This document shows positions 16,667-25,006 of a DNA stretch of 64,000 nt, in pieces. Below the pieces are notes generated by a model, which did not search any database, was not told the origin of the DNA, and was given only the letters and a program-made list of their open reading frames with translations. The stretch is from Armatimonadota bacterium (GTDB taxonomy: Bacteria > Armatimonadota > DTGP01 > JAKQQT01): assembly GCA_036504095.1 (NCBI GenBank), contig DASXVS010000071.1:62001-126000 (forward strand), given 5' to 3'. The translations under genes and the position numbers were made by a program. Position 1 is the first letter of the stretch. Every line of letters begins with the position of its first letter.

Positions 16667-16679
16667 CGAGCCTCCCGTG

Positions 16680-17252
16680 CTATCGCGCTCGGCGTGATAC
16701 GCACCTGGACCGCGCGTCGTAGAAGCGGCGCGGCCAATCCGATGCGTACCGGATGCCGACACGCGTTGCCGTTATAATATGCTCGTCCGTCAAAGGTTCG
16801 CCCGGTTCCAGCCGGAGGGCCCCACCCTCAAGGGGCATTCCGTTGGATTCCATCGTGATCCCGAGCGCCCGGCAGAGGCGCCCCGGTCCCGCGCACAGGA
16901 CGCGTTCCTCGTCGACTCCCCTGCGCTTCCTCATCAGCTCAAGCCCGGCGACCGGTTCCAACGCCCTGATCAGCACGGCGTCGCCGCTGCCTTTGGGCCC
17001 TATGACCACGTTCAGGCACGTTTCCTGGTGGATCCGGTACAGGTAAGCGTGGCCGGCCGGGCCGAACATCACGCCGTTGCGAGCCGTCCGCCGTCCGTAG
17101 GAATGCGACGCGGGGTCGTCCTGTGTGTATGCCTCGGTCTCCACGATCCGCCCGCTGGAAACGCCATCCGGGGCCTCGTGAACCACGATCCAGCCGAGCA
17201 GGAGGCGCGCCGCGACGAGCGCATCACCCACGAGGAAATCCGGCAGACTCAC
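16680..17252 (-). CDS. DNA-3-methyladenine glycosylase (AAG/MPG family)
   Basis: 190-residue base excision repair glycosylase of the MPG fold, which removes alkylated purines and hypoxanthine. Family signatures are GRIVETEAYTQDDPASHS (with the catalytic Glu), RNGVMFGPAGHAYLYRIHQETCLNVV and VLCAGPGRLCRALGI. The GTG at 17252 overlaps the preceding stop (GTGA), and the family N-terminus begins just there (SLPDFLVGDALVAARLLLG). It lies in the vitamin and housekeeping string, 13 bp before the DegT gene. Confidence 0.93.
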   Translation of the reverse strand: MSLPDFLVGDALVAARLLLGWIVVHEAPDGVSSGRIVETEAYTQDDPASHSYGRRTARNGVMFGPAGHAYLYRIHQETCLNVVIGPKGSGDAVLIRALEPVAGLELMRKRRGVDEERVLCAGPGRLCRALGITMESNGMPLEGGALRLEPGEPLTDEHIITATRVGIRYASDWPRRFYDARSRCVSRRAR

Positions 17253-18319
17253 AGCGCGGTGTCCGCCATTCCGGCGGGTGGCGTCAGCCCGCGATTCCAC
17301 CAGCGCCGGGTGAAGGCTGTCGGGGCCGGCGGCACGGACAAATTGGTTGGCGCGGGCGCGTCCAAGTCCCCAATGAACGCCACATCATCGGTGTTGCCAT
17401 TGAAACCAGGCAACGGCATCAGGACCCGGACGGTGACGGTCTTGATGGCGGTATCCGCCTTCAGAGCACTCGCGGCAACGCTCAGCGCGAATGCGTGCAA
17501 CTGAGCCATCCAATTTCGGGCAGACACCGCGAGGCGGCTTGCGTCCAGAGTCAAAGTGCAGTTGTCGAACCGGGGATCTATCGTAGCGCCAACCAGGGAA
17601 ACGGGCGCCTGTGACTGAAGCAGGTCCTTCCGGATCGCGTAGACAAGCGTGTTCTCGCGGTCGCTGTGGACCAGGCCTTCGCCGATGGCGGGCGAGAGGG
17701 CCGGCGGCGTCGTGGCGCCCGGCGACGCAGGCGGCTGGGTCTCGCCGGGAGGTCCGGCGCTCGGTCCCGCGACCGATGGCGCGGGCCTCTTCCAGGTCGG
17801 CCCCAGGTCCGTCAGGGGCACGGTGTGCGTCTTCACGTAGAAACCCAGCGAGATGGCGAATACCAGGAAGACCATGCTGGCCACGGCCGCCACTCGCACA
17901 ACACTGAACCGCGGGGGCGTGTCCGGGGCGTTGTCCGCAGCCTCGACCGCTTCCTGCAGGTGTTTTGAAGCGCCGGCGAGTTTGCGCGAGTCCGCCACGT
18001 TGTTCGGCTCAAGATCGAGGGCCATGCGGTACCATTGCGAGGCCTCGTCGTACAACTGCTGATCGGCGAAAATGTCTCCCATCAAGGAGTGCGCCGTACC
18101 GCTGTTCGGGTACTCGCGCATCACGGCCACCGTCTTCTCACGGGCGCCTTCCCAGTCGCCGCGCAGACGCAGCAGGTTCGCGTGCGCGAGCGCGCCGTAG
18201 GTCGGGTCCTCCGTCGCTTCAGAAGCCGTCAGAACGCCGGGTTCGGCCAGACGCGCGCCGCAGTGCTGACAGAAGGCATCTGTTCCGGATATGGGTTGGA
18301 AACAGTGCGGGCAGTTCAT
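17249..18319 (-). CDS. Zinc-ribbon and TPR membrane protein of unknown function
   Basis: 356 residues. An N-terminal double-CxxC zinc ribbon (CPHC at 3-6 and CQHC at 18-21) is followed by TPR-like helices (about 40-115, with AHSLMGDIFADQQLYDEASQWYRMAL). A single membrane span comes next (about 145-165, VRVAAVASMVFLVFAISLGFYV). Then there is a proline/glycine linker and a C-terminal beta-rich domain of about 140 residues that I do not recognise. With an intracellular zinc ribbon, the C-terminal part is probably outside the membrane. It is nested between nadC (9 bp) and the glycosylase (4-bp overlap). Function unknown. Confidence 0.78.
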   Translation of the reverse strand: MNCPHCFQPISGTDAFCQHCGARLAEPGVLTASEATEDPTYGALAHANLLRLRGDWEGAREKTVAVMREYPNSGTAHSLMGDIFADQQLYDEASQWYRMALDLEPNNVADSRKLAGASKHLQEAVEAADNAPDTPPRFSVVRVAAVASMVFLVFAISLGFYVKTHTVPLTDLGPTWKRPAPSVAGPSAGPPGETQPPASPGATTPPALSPAIGEGLVHSDRENTLVYAIRKDLLQSQAPVSLVGATIDPRFDNCTLTLDASRLAVSARNWMAQLHAFALSVAASALKADTAIKTVTVRVLMPLPGFNGNTDDVAFIGDLDAPAPTNLSVPPAPTAFTRRWWNRGLTPPAGMADTAL

Positions 18320-18328
18320 GTTTGTGGA

Positions 18329-19180
18329 TCAGGGGGTACCCCTGGCCTCCGCGTCGAAGTCCAAAGCGATATCCGCCGCCGGCGCACTGTGAGTGAGGGC
18401 GCCAACGGAAATGAAATCCACGCCGGTCTCCGCGATGGAGCGCACCGTGGACAGGCTCACGCCGCCGCTGGCCTCGGTTTGTGCCCGGCGACGGCAAAGG
18501 GTCACCGCTGCGCGCAGGGCATCGGGCGCCATATTGTCGAGCAGGATCATGTCGGCGCCGGCATCGATTGCGTCCGATACCTGTTGTAGAGTGTCACATT
18601 CGACCTCCACGCGCAGGAGATAGCCGCCGTTTGAGCGCGCGGACAGGATTGCCCGGGCGATGCCGCCCGCGGTGACAACGTGATTGTCCTTGATGAGGAT
18701 CCCGTCGTCAAGCGCCACCCGGTGGTTTCGACCACCGCCGTGGCGCACGGCGGCCTTTGCGAGGTCGCGCAAACCCGGTACGGTTTTCCGGGTGTCAACG
18801 ATGCGCGCCCCCGTCCCGGATATCTCGGCGACATACCTGGCCGTCATCGTCGCTATGCCGCTCAGATGCTGCAGGAAATTAAGCGCGGTCCGTTCCGCCG
18901 TCAGCAGGGCGCGGGCACGGCCGGAGACGGTGGCGATGACGGCGTCCGCCGCGATCGACTGTCCATCTCCCGCCATCACCGTGAACACACACTCCGGGTC
19001 CACCGCCTTGAACACGGCCTCGGCTGCCTCGATACCTGACACAACCAGCGGAGAACGCGCCACGATTCTGCCTGTGGCGGTCGCGTCCGCGGAAATCGTA
19101 GCGAGCGACGTCGCGTCGCCGTGCCCCACGTCTTCGGCGAGCGCCAGCGCCACGAGTCCCTTGAGTCGTTCGGAGATCAC
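18329..19180 (-). CDS. nadC: Nicotinate-nucleotide pyrophosphorylase (carboxylating), quinolinate phosphoribosyltransferase
   Basis: 283 residues. NadC converts quinolinate and PRPP to nicotinate mononucleotide in de novo NAD synthesis. Motifs: LAEDVGHGDATSLA near the N-terminus, TALNFLQHLSGIAT, DTRKTVPGLRDLAKAAV, HRVALDDGILIKDNH and EVECDTLQQVSDAI. The GTG at 19180 is preferred because gaggag lies 6 bases upstream and it overlaps the panC stop (GTGA). nadA and nadB are not in the window. Confidence 0.95.
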   Translation of the reverse strand: MISERLKGLVALALAEDVGHGDATSLATISADATATGRIVARSPLVVSGIEAAEAVFKAVDPECVFTVMAGDGQSIAADAVIATVSGRARALLTAERTALNFLQHLSGIATMTARYVAEISGTGARIVDTRKTVPGLRDLAKAAVRHGGGRNHRVALDDGILIKDNHVVTAGGIARAILSARSNGGYLLRVEVECDTLQQVSDAIDAGADMILLDNMAPDALRAAVTLCRRRAQTEASGGVSLSTVRSIAETGVDFISVGALTHSAPAADIALDFDAEARGTP

Positions 19181-20043
19181 GAGTCCTCCTCGCGGCCATC
19201 GCGCCCAAACACGGAATTGTCGATGAGCCGCGTACGCCCCAGGCGGCCCGCCACGAGGCACACGGCGCGCTGCCAGTCCGGCTTGAGAGGCTTAAGGGTC
19301 GCGGGATCCAGCACCACGGCATAGTCCGGCACAACGCCGGCTTCCGCGTCAAGGATCGACCATGCGGCGGTTTCGAGTTCCGTCTGGTCATACTCCCCGC
19401 CGCGAACCTCGCTTCGAACGGCCTCCAGCGCCCTGCTCAACGCAAGTGCGCTGGCACGCTCCTCCGCGCTGAGGTAGCGATTGCGCGACGACATCGCGAG
19501 CCCGTCCGCCTCCCGCACAGTCAGCCGTTCGACGATCTCCACCCCCAGATTCAGGTCTTCGGCCATCCGTCGCACGATGATTAACTGCTGGTAATCTTTC
19601 CGGCCGAACACGGCAAACTGGGCAGGCACGACGTTCAGGAGTTTGGCGACCACGGTGGTCACTCCTCGGAAATGTCCGGGGCGGATCGCCCCTTCCAGAA
19701 CGTCCGAAATGCCTTCGACCTCAACGATCGTGCGGAACCCATCCGGATACATCGTCTCGGCGCGAGGCAGGAACACAGCGGCTACGCCGGCTTCCTCCAA
19801 TGCCGCGATATCCGCGTCAACGGTCCGTGGGTAGCGCTGATAGTCTTCGTTAGGGCCAAACTGGGTCGGGTTGACGAAAATGCTCACGACGACGGAGTCC
19901 GCGAGCGACCGGGCGAGCTCTACCAGCGCGAGGTGTCCGTTGTGCAGGGCGCCCATCGTCGGCACCAGGGCGACTCGCCGGCCGGCGCACCGTTCCGCAA
20001 GCGACCATTCGCGCGCTTTGCTCACATCGTCGAAAACCCTCAT
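19177..20043 (-). CDS. panC: Pantothenate synthetase (pantoate-beta-alanine ligase)
   Basis: 288 residues. It joins pantoate and beta-alanine with ATP. The nucleotidyltransferase HxGH site is VPTMGALHNGHLALVELA; FVNPTQFGPNEDYQRYPRT and MSSRNRYLSAEERASA (KMSKS-like loop) are also present. Its ATG overlaps the panB stop by 4 bp, and its stop overlaps nadC by 4 bp, so panB-panC-nadC are translationally coupled. Confidence 0.96.
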   Translation of the reverse strand: MRVFDDVSKAREWSLAERCAGRRVALVPTMGALHNGHLALVELARSLADSVVVSIFVNPTQFGPNEDYQRYPRTVDADIAALEEAGVAAVFLPRAETMYPDGFRTIVEVEGISDVLEGAIRPGHFRGVTTVVAKLLNVVPAQFAVFGRKDYQQLIIVRRMAEDLNLGVEIVERLTVREADGLAMSSRNRYLSAEERASALALSRALEAVRSEVRGGEYDQTELETAAWSILDAEAGVVPDYAVVLDPATLKPLKPDWQRAVCLVAGRLGRTRLIDNSVFGRDGREEDS

Positions 20044-20948
20044 CCCTCGCCGCTCTCCTCTTTTTGCGCTTCAGAAGGGAAACGCTCGTCGCCGTCAAGG
20101 TTGTCCAACTGGTCAAGGTCCATCGATACAGCGTGTTCCATCGTCGGGAACTGCCCACCCTGAACGTCCAGCGCATACGACGCGATCGCGTCGCGGATCA
20201 GCGGTCCTAGATTCGCGTAGCGGCGGACGTGGCGGAAGGTGCGTTCACCCCCTAGCCCGAGGATATCGTGCCAGATCTGAACCTGGCCATCGCAGTGCGG
20301 CCCGGACCCGATGCCGATGGTCGGGATGGTCAGGCTGCCGGTAATCGTTCGCGCCAGCGGCGCCGGGATGAGTTCGAGCACGATGCTGAACGCGCCGGCG
20401 AACTGGATTTCGCGCGCGGCGTCCAGGATGGCCTGCGCGGACGCGCGCGTCTTGCCCTGCACCCTCGCTCCGCCCAGCGCGTGCGTGGACTGTGGCGTGA
20501 ATCCAACGTGGCCCATCACCGGGATGCCGCAGTGCGAAAGGCGCTCAATCAATGCTAACGCACGCCCGGCCCCCTCAAACTTGACCGCCTGTGCGCCGCC
20601 TTCCTTGACCAAGCGGACCGCATTGGCCACGGCTTCGTCCTCGTTGCATTGGTAGGAGCCAAACGGCATGTCTGCCACCACGAGCGCGCGATACGCCGCA
20701 CCGGATACCGCGCGGGTCGCACGAACCATATCGTCCATCGTCACCGGAAGCTCGTTCGCGAATCCCAGCACGTTGCTCCCGATGGAATCGCCCACCAGGA
20801 TAGCATCGATGCCTGCCGCATCCGCCAGACGCGCCGATGGCGCATCGTAAGCGGTGACCATGGCGATTCGACGGTCCTCGGCGCGAGCCTCTCGCAGCCA
20901 GGGAACCGTAACGCGCTTCGGTGTAGGTCCAGTACCATTGGAACTCAT
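20040..20948 (-). CDS. panB: 3-methyl-2-oxobutanoate hydroxymethyltransferase
   Basis: 302 residues. PanB makes ketopantoate from 2-oxoisovalerate and methylene-THF, a branch from valine synthesis, whose genes lie 23 kb away in this window. Seen: IAMVTAYDAPSARLADAAG, ILVGDSIGSNVLGF (Mg-binding Asp), VKFEGAGRALALIERLS, PVMGHVGFTPQSTHALGG and TIGIGSGPHCDGQVQIWHDILG. The short C-terminal tail is acidic. It overlaps neighbours on both sides by 4 bp. Confidence 0.96.
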   Translation of the reverse strand: MSSNGTGPTPKRVTVPWLREARAEDRRIAMVTAYDAPSARLADAAGIDAILVGDSIGSNVLGFANELPVTMDDMVRATRAVSGAAYRALVVADMPFGSYQCNEDEAVANAVRLVKEGGAQAVKFEGAGRALALIERLSHCGIPVMGHVGFTPQSTHALGGARVQGKTRASAQAILDAAREIQFAGAFSIVLELIPAPLARTITGSLTIPTIGIGSGPHCDGQVQIWHDILGLGGERTFRHVRRYANLGPLIRDAIASYALDVQGGQFPTMEHAVSMDLDQLDNLDGDERFPSEAQKEESGEG

Positions 20949-22069
20949 GATCTAAAAAACTCTCCGATATACCAGCCGCAAAACTCGGCAAATAGAAGCC
21001 AGCCGGGGCACCAGAAGAAGATGCCACCCGCATCGGCCGGATAGGCCATCGCCATTGCGGCGGCAAATCCCAATGCAACGGCGGATACAATGCCAAGCGA
21101 GCGGCTAAAAACGCCACGCGTGAGCATCAGCACCGCCATCACGGAGACCGCTAAGAAATAGTGTATCAGCGCCATGACTGGGACTGCCAACCCAAGGGGC
21201 GCGTCATTGCGATGAATCGGACGGCTGAGACTTCTGCCGCGCGTGTCCGGCCAGAACAGTTCATCGTCGATCTTGCTGATGTACCCCGTCGCCGCCATCG
21301 TCCATCCCGCGAGCGCGGCCGCGAACGCAGTTGAATACATCAGACGACCCGGAACGGCGACCGCGAACTCGATGATCGGGATTGGCGGTCCGGTACGCGA
21401 TGTTCCCCACATGATCGCAGCCGCGCCCCCCATCAGGCCGGTCGCGAGGTAGGCGCGCCGTCGCTGCTCCAGGCGTGTTTCCGGTGACTCGCGGACAAAC
21501 GGCTTTTCCTTTCGACTCCTGAGCGCGTCGTTCAATGCAAGGCGCATCGCTACGTTCGACGGGTTTTTCCGGAGTCCCTCCTCCAGCACACCGATCCAGT
21601 CTTCCGTCCGACCTTCCGAGCGGTACAACCGGCCCATCAGGAGCATCGCGTCCGGGTTTTCGGGCTCCCTGGCTAGGACCTCGCCGAGATCACGACGCGC
21701 GTACGGGTTCCGTCCGGTTGCCAACTCCCGCATGGCGCGTTGCAGCAGTTCCGCGACCGTCAGGCTCTTCTGATGCCTCGTCCATGTATCGGCGGCGGGT
21801 GCTTGCGGCGCCGATTCCGGCCGGCGTCCTGTGGTCTGAGAGCGGGTGCGGCGGCCCGTGTAGGTGACATCGTAATTCGTACGTCGCTGGGGGTCCGACA
21901 GGACGTTGTAGGCCTCCTTGGCGATCAGGAACGCCTCGTTGGCGTTCGCCTTATCCTTTGCCACGTCCGGATGGAGTTCTTTGACCTTGCGACGATAGGC
22001 GCGGCGAATGGCCGCCGCGTCGGCATCGAAGGGCACTTCCAGTATGGCGTAGTAGTCTGGCGAGTCCAC
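20945..22069 (-). CDS. J-domain protein with TPR-like middle and C-terminal membrane spans
   Basis: 374 residues. An N-terminal J domain (residues 5-70) has the HPD motif at 33-35 (KELHPDVAKD). There is no G/F region or zinc centre, so it is not DnaJ itself. Residues about 100-190 look like TPR helices (EPENPDAMLLMGRLYRSEGR). The C-terminal part has several hydrophobic spans, implying a membrane-anchored Hsp70 co-chaperone with cytoplasmic J and TPR parts. Start is GTG at 22069; no ribosome site is clear and it is 7 bp after the gspF-like gene. The client is unknown. Confidence 0.78.
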   Translation of the reverse strand: MDSPDYYAILEVPFDADAAAIRRAYRRKVKELHPDVAKDKANANEAFLIAKEAYNVLSDPQRRTNYDVTYTGRRTRSQTTGRRPESAPQAPAADTWTRHQKSLTVAELLQRAMRELATGRNPYARRDLGEVLAREPENPDAMLLMGRLYRSEGRTEDWIGVLEEGLRKNPSNVAMRLALNDALRSRKEKPFVRESPETRLEQRRRAYLATGLMGGAAAIMWGTSRTGPPIPIIEFAVAVPGRLMYSTAFAAALAGWTMAATGYISKIDDELFWPDTRGRSLSRPIHRNDAPLGLAVPVMALIHYFLAVSVMAVLMLTRGVFSRSLGIVSAVALGFAAAMAMAYPADAGGIFFWCPGWLLFAEFCGWYIGEFFRS

Positions 22070-22076
22070 GCCATCA

Positions 22077-23339
22077 TTATTGACTGTTAACCATGCCCCC
22101 GTATACAGACCCGGCGAACTTTACCACGAGAGATCCCGCCACCAGCAGGAACACGAGATATGCGAGCACGGCGAAGACCCACGGCAGCAGCGCGCCAAGG
22201 TGCTTTGCCTCTTCGCGCTCAAACACGATCGCCTGTCCCAGCATCTCCGGCAGATTGCCGCTCATTTCACCGGAGCGCGCCATCTGAAGGATCTGCTCGG
22301 TAAAGAGGCCGGTATTGTACATAGCGTCCGGGATGGTGCCGCCACGTTTGATGCCGGACAGCTGTTCATACATAAGCCGGTGAAACCGGTCGCTGTCCGC
22401 AGCCTCGGCGGCAAGCTCCCACGCCACGCTCAGGGGGATCCCCGACGTGAGGGAAGAAGCAAGTGACCCGAGGACTTTCACCCGGTCCACGCGCTTGGCG
22501 CGGGCGCTGAGCCCTGGGATTACGGAGGCGAGATTCCTCATCGCGGTCCCGAGTGGCGTTAACCGAATAAGGTGGGACAGGGTCGGGAAAAACACGATGA
22601 CTATGACAAATGCGCCGCCGGCGGCGATCGCCGCGCGGCCCAGGTATGTGCCGATGAGTGCCGGAGTCGTTTGCCACGCAGGCATCGAGGACATGAAATA
22701 AAGCCACATCACCAGAAATGGGATGCCGATGGCCTTGATGATGAAAAGGAGCGGATTGAACCGGGCCATCGCCTGGACGCCCCAGTCCGCTTCGGCCTGA
22801 GCCGCTAGTTCTCCGTACGCACGGTCCAGAAACCCGGCCCCTTCGCCTGACCGGATGAGGCCGATGTGCCCTGCGCTGAACGCTCGTGGGTGACGGTCCA
22901 TCGCCTCGCTCATCGGTCGTCCGCGGGCGACAGCCCCCTCCATGTCCTCAATCGCGCGCTTGAGTTCCGCGTTCTTCGTATATGCGACGATTTGCGAGAG
23001 GGCCTGCGGCAGCGGAACGCCGGACTTCAGCATGCCGGCCATCTGCCGGTAGAACTGAGCCAACTCGCGGTCCGGAACGGTGACCGACTTGCGCGCCAGG
23101 CTTCGCTCCGCGGGATGCTGAACCGGAGGCGACTGTACAGCCCCGGAGTTTGCTGAGGTCGCCGCCGCAGCCATGGGAGGTGATTGGGCCGGCAACCCCG
23201 CGCCCGGCGCTTCAATAAGCGTCGGTTTGTAGCCGCCCTGGATCAAGCGCGCTTGAACGGACCCTTCGTCTTTCGCGCTCATCGAGCCGACGACCGTCTT
23301 TCCCGAACGGTCCGTCGCCTCATAGTGGTACATTGGCAT
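22077..23339 (-). CDS. GspF/PilC-type inner membrane platform protein
   Basis: 420 residues of the type II secretion/type IV pilus F family. The N-terminal MPMYHYEATDRSGKTVVGSM is typical, followed by two T2SSF domains (about 85-205 and 290-410) and three membrane segments (about 195-217, 240-265, 395-415). Repeat signatures LAQFYRQMAGMLKSGVPLPQAL and RVKVLGSLASSLTSGIPLSVA begin each domain. No ATPase, pilin or GspG genes are adjacent, so it is an orphan platform gene in a housekeeping operon. gggggat precedes the ATG. Confidence 0.88.
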   Translation of the reverse strand: MPMYHYEATDRSGKTVVGSMSAKDEGSVQARLIQGGYKPTLIEAPGAGLPAQSPPMAAAATSANSGAVQSPPVQHPAERSLARKSVTVPDRELAQFYRQMAGMLKSGVPLPQALSQIVAYTKNAELKRAIEDMEGAVARGRPMSEAMDRHPRAFSAGHIGLIRSGEGAGFLDRAYGELAAQAEADWGVQAMARFNPLLFIIKAIGIPFLVMWLYFMSSMPAWQTTPALIGTYLGRAAIAAGGAFVIVIVFFPTLSHLIRLTPLGTAMRNLASVIPGLSARAKRVDRVKVLGSLASSLTSGIPLSVAWELAAEAADSDRFHRLMYEQLSGIKRGGTIPDAMYNTGLFTEQILQMARSGEMSGNLPEMLGQAIVFEREEAKHLGALLPWVFAVLAYLVFLLVAGSLVVKFAGSVYGGMVNSQ

Positions 23340-23363
23340 AGCAAATCCCCCAGGATTCGGGAT

Positions 23364-23804
23364 TCAGGCTTCAGAAGCCGGGCGAGTTACCAACTCCTGA
23401 CTTCCAACCCCCAACTCCCTTAAGGGTACCATCACGAAATCGCGCTCCCCCATCCGAGGGTGCGGGAGCGTCAACTCCGGAGTATCCATTGTCACATCGC
23501 CATACAGCAGCAAGTCGATGTCGATAAGCCGCGGGCCGTATCGCACTGCAGGCACGCGACCCATGATCGACTCTATCGCCTTCACCGCTCTCAGCAGGTC
23601 CAGGGGCGGCAGAATCGTATCGAGCGCGACCACCATGTTCAGGAAATCCGGCTGGTCGGTGTAACCCCACGGCGCGCTCTCCAGTACCTTTGACTGTCGG
23701 ACCACGGTCCCGAGTTCGCGCAATCGGCGGACGGCTTCACGCAGGTTTGCCTCGCGATCGCCAAGGTTCGTACCCAGTCCAAGGTACGTTCGCACGGTGT
23801 TCAT
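23364..23804 (-). CDS. folK: 2-amino-4-hydroxy-6-hydroxymethyldihydropteridine pyrophosphokinase (HPPK)
   Basis: 146 residues; the folate pathway enzyme that pyrophosphorylates 6-hydroxymethyl-dihydropterin. Motifs: YLGLGTNLGDREANL, APWGYTDQPDFLNMVV, RYGPRLIDIDLLLYGD and LTLPHPRMGERDFVMVPL. The last 15-20 residues (GVGSQELVTRPASEA) go past the normal end of HPPK. They are encoded by a repetitive stretch (ggagttgggggttggaag) that resembles the intergenic word repeats, so the tail probably comes from a repeat. It is first in the minus-strand string, divergent from smpB. Confidence 0.93.
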   Translation of the reverse strand: MNTVRTYLGLGTNLGDREANLREAVRRLRELGTVVRQSKVLESAPWGYTDQPDFLNMVVALDTILPPLDLLRAVKAIESIMGRVPAVRYGPRLIDIDLLLYGDVTMDTPELTLPHPRMGERDFVMVPLRELGVGSQELVTRPASEA

Positions 23805-23899
23805 ATAATCATGGTACCACGCCGCAATGACTGCTGACGAAGCCTCGCTACCCGTTGCCTGCGTGAACGTGGCATATTAGGCAGGTTTGGAACACGATA

Positions 23900-24367
23900 A
23901 TGGCCGAAGAAGAGAAGAAACGCAAATACGTGGCGCAGAACCGGAAGGCGCGTCACGAATACGAAATACTGGAGACCTTCGACGCTGGCCTCGTACTGAC
24001 GGGCACTGAGATCAAATCCGTGCGCGCCGGCAAGGTGAGTATGTCGGACTCGTTCGCGCGCCCGGAGAATGGCGAAATGTGGCTCCAGAATATGCACATC
24101 GCGCCGTACGAACAGGGCAACCGTTTCAACGTCGAGAGCCGCCGGACCCGAAAACTGCTTCTGCACAAGGCCGAGATCAACCGCATTACGGGCCGTATCA
24201 ACGAGAAAGGCCTCACGGTGATCCCGCTGGCGGTGTTCCTCCAGCGCGGATATGCCAAGGTTCAGCTCGGCATCGGCCGAGGCAAGAAGATCTACGACAA
24301 GCGCGAGGACATCGCCAATCGAGACCGAAGCCGCGAAGCGGAGCGTGAGCTCTCGCGCCGAGATTGA
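23900..24367 (+). CDS. smpB: SsrA-binding protein SmpB
   Basis: 155 residues. It binds tmRNA and delivers it to stalled ribosomes for trans-translation. Signatures: NRKARHEYEILETFDAGLVLTGTEIKSVR near the N-terminus, MHIAPYEQGNRFN, RRTRKLLLHKAEI, and the basic C-terminal tail (YDKREDIANRDRSREAERELSRRD) that occupies the mRNA channel. ssrA lies 131 bp downstream on the same strand, a functional pair. The Shine-Dalgarno is weak. Confidence 0.97.
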   Translation: MAEEEKKRKYVAQNRKARHEYEILETFDAGLVLTGTEIKSVRAGKVSMSDSFARPENGEMWLQNMHIAPYEQGNRFNVESRRTRKLLLHKAEINRITGRINEKGLTVIPLAVFLQRGYAKVQLGIGRGKKIYDKREDIANRDRSREAERELSRRD

Positions 24368-24436
24368 ACCACGAAGGCACAAAGAACCGAATTCTGATCT
24401 CATCACTCCTTCGTGTCTTCGTGTCTTTGTGGTTCA
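24365..24436. repeat. Intergenic word-like inverted repeat starting at the smpB stop
   Basis: tgaaccac (24365-24372, beginning with the smpB stop codon) pairs with gtggttca (24429-24436). Between them are cgaaggcacaaag on the left and ctccttcgtgtcttcgtgtcttt on the right, complementary with small mismatches. It is the same word family as 8794-8913 and 10601-10625, and separates smpB from the ssrA promoter. Confidence 0.65.
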
Positions 24437-24464
24437 TTCGCTGGATACGAACCGGAACTTAGGG

Positions 24465-24470
24465 TATAAT
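24465..24470 (+). promoter_or_regulatory. Candidate ssrA promoter -10 box
   Basis: A consensus tataat 29 bases before the mature tmRNA 5' end. No convincing -35 lies 16-18 bp upstream (tggata is the nearest). A short leader would be removed by RNase P. Confidence 0.45.
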
Positions 24471-24498
24471 TCAGTCGTCACTCTCTTGTGACACTTAT

Positions 24499-24935
24499 GG
24501 GGGCGAAAGGTCTCGACAGGGAAGGGATCGGCAGAGAACGCACGCCGAGGCGCCGTTGGCCTCGTTAAAAGCGGCAAAGCCATAACTGGCAACGTAACGA
24601 TGAAGACCGCTGAGAACATGATCGATCGCTCTTTTGCGACCAGTCCTGCTCTTGCGGTTGCCTAAGCTTAGACTTAGCGCCGGCGTCCGTCCCGGATGCT
24701 GTTAAATAGCCGCTACGGCGGTAGGGCACCGAAGCTGCTGGATGCAGCCACCCGGCCCGGGTAGGGCTTGCTGGAGGTCAACCGCTCACGGGACCACCGG
24801 GACTTTAGTGGGCTGGCGAGAGCGCCTCCCGTTCGTGGGAAAGCGCTTCGTGAGAAAAAGAAAACGCGGACTAAGCGTGTAGTGGGTTCTGTCTTACCTC
24901 TCTGGACCCGGGTTCGATTCCCGGCGTCTCCACCA
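24499..24935 (+). ncRNA. ssrA: Transfer-messenger RNA (tmRNA)
   Basis: One-piece tmRNA of about 437 nt. The 5' gggggcg and the 3' cgtctcc-a-cca form a seven-pair acceptor stem (two G-U pairs), and ggttcgattcc (24911-24921) is the T arm and loop. The CCA is encoded and ends at 24935. The tag frame probably resumes at GCT 24609 and stops at TAA 24663-24665, giving AENMIDRSFATSPALAVA, which starts and ends like known tags (A at the start, hydrophobic A-rich end for ClpXP). The resume codon is inferred. Its partner smpB is directly upstream. Confidence 0.95.
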
Positions 24936-24943
24936 AATTGGAA

Positions 24944-25006
24944 GTGAGAAGTTGGAGGTTGGACGTTGGATGCAAATCCGGCGTCCAGCCTCCTTTTCAT
25001 TCTCAC
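24944..25006 (+). terminator. Rho-independent terminator of ssrA built from a word-like inverted repeat
   Basis: ggaggttggacg (24954-24965) pairs with cgtccagcctcc (24982-24993) with a small bulge-free core and is followed by tttt (24994-24997). An outer gtgagaa (24944-24950) / ttctcac (25000-25006) pair brackets it. The arms contain the repetitive ttgga words seen in other spacers. Confidence 0.7.
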
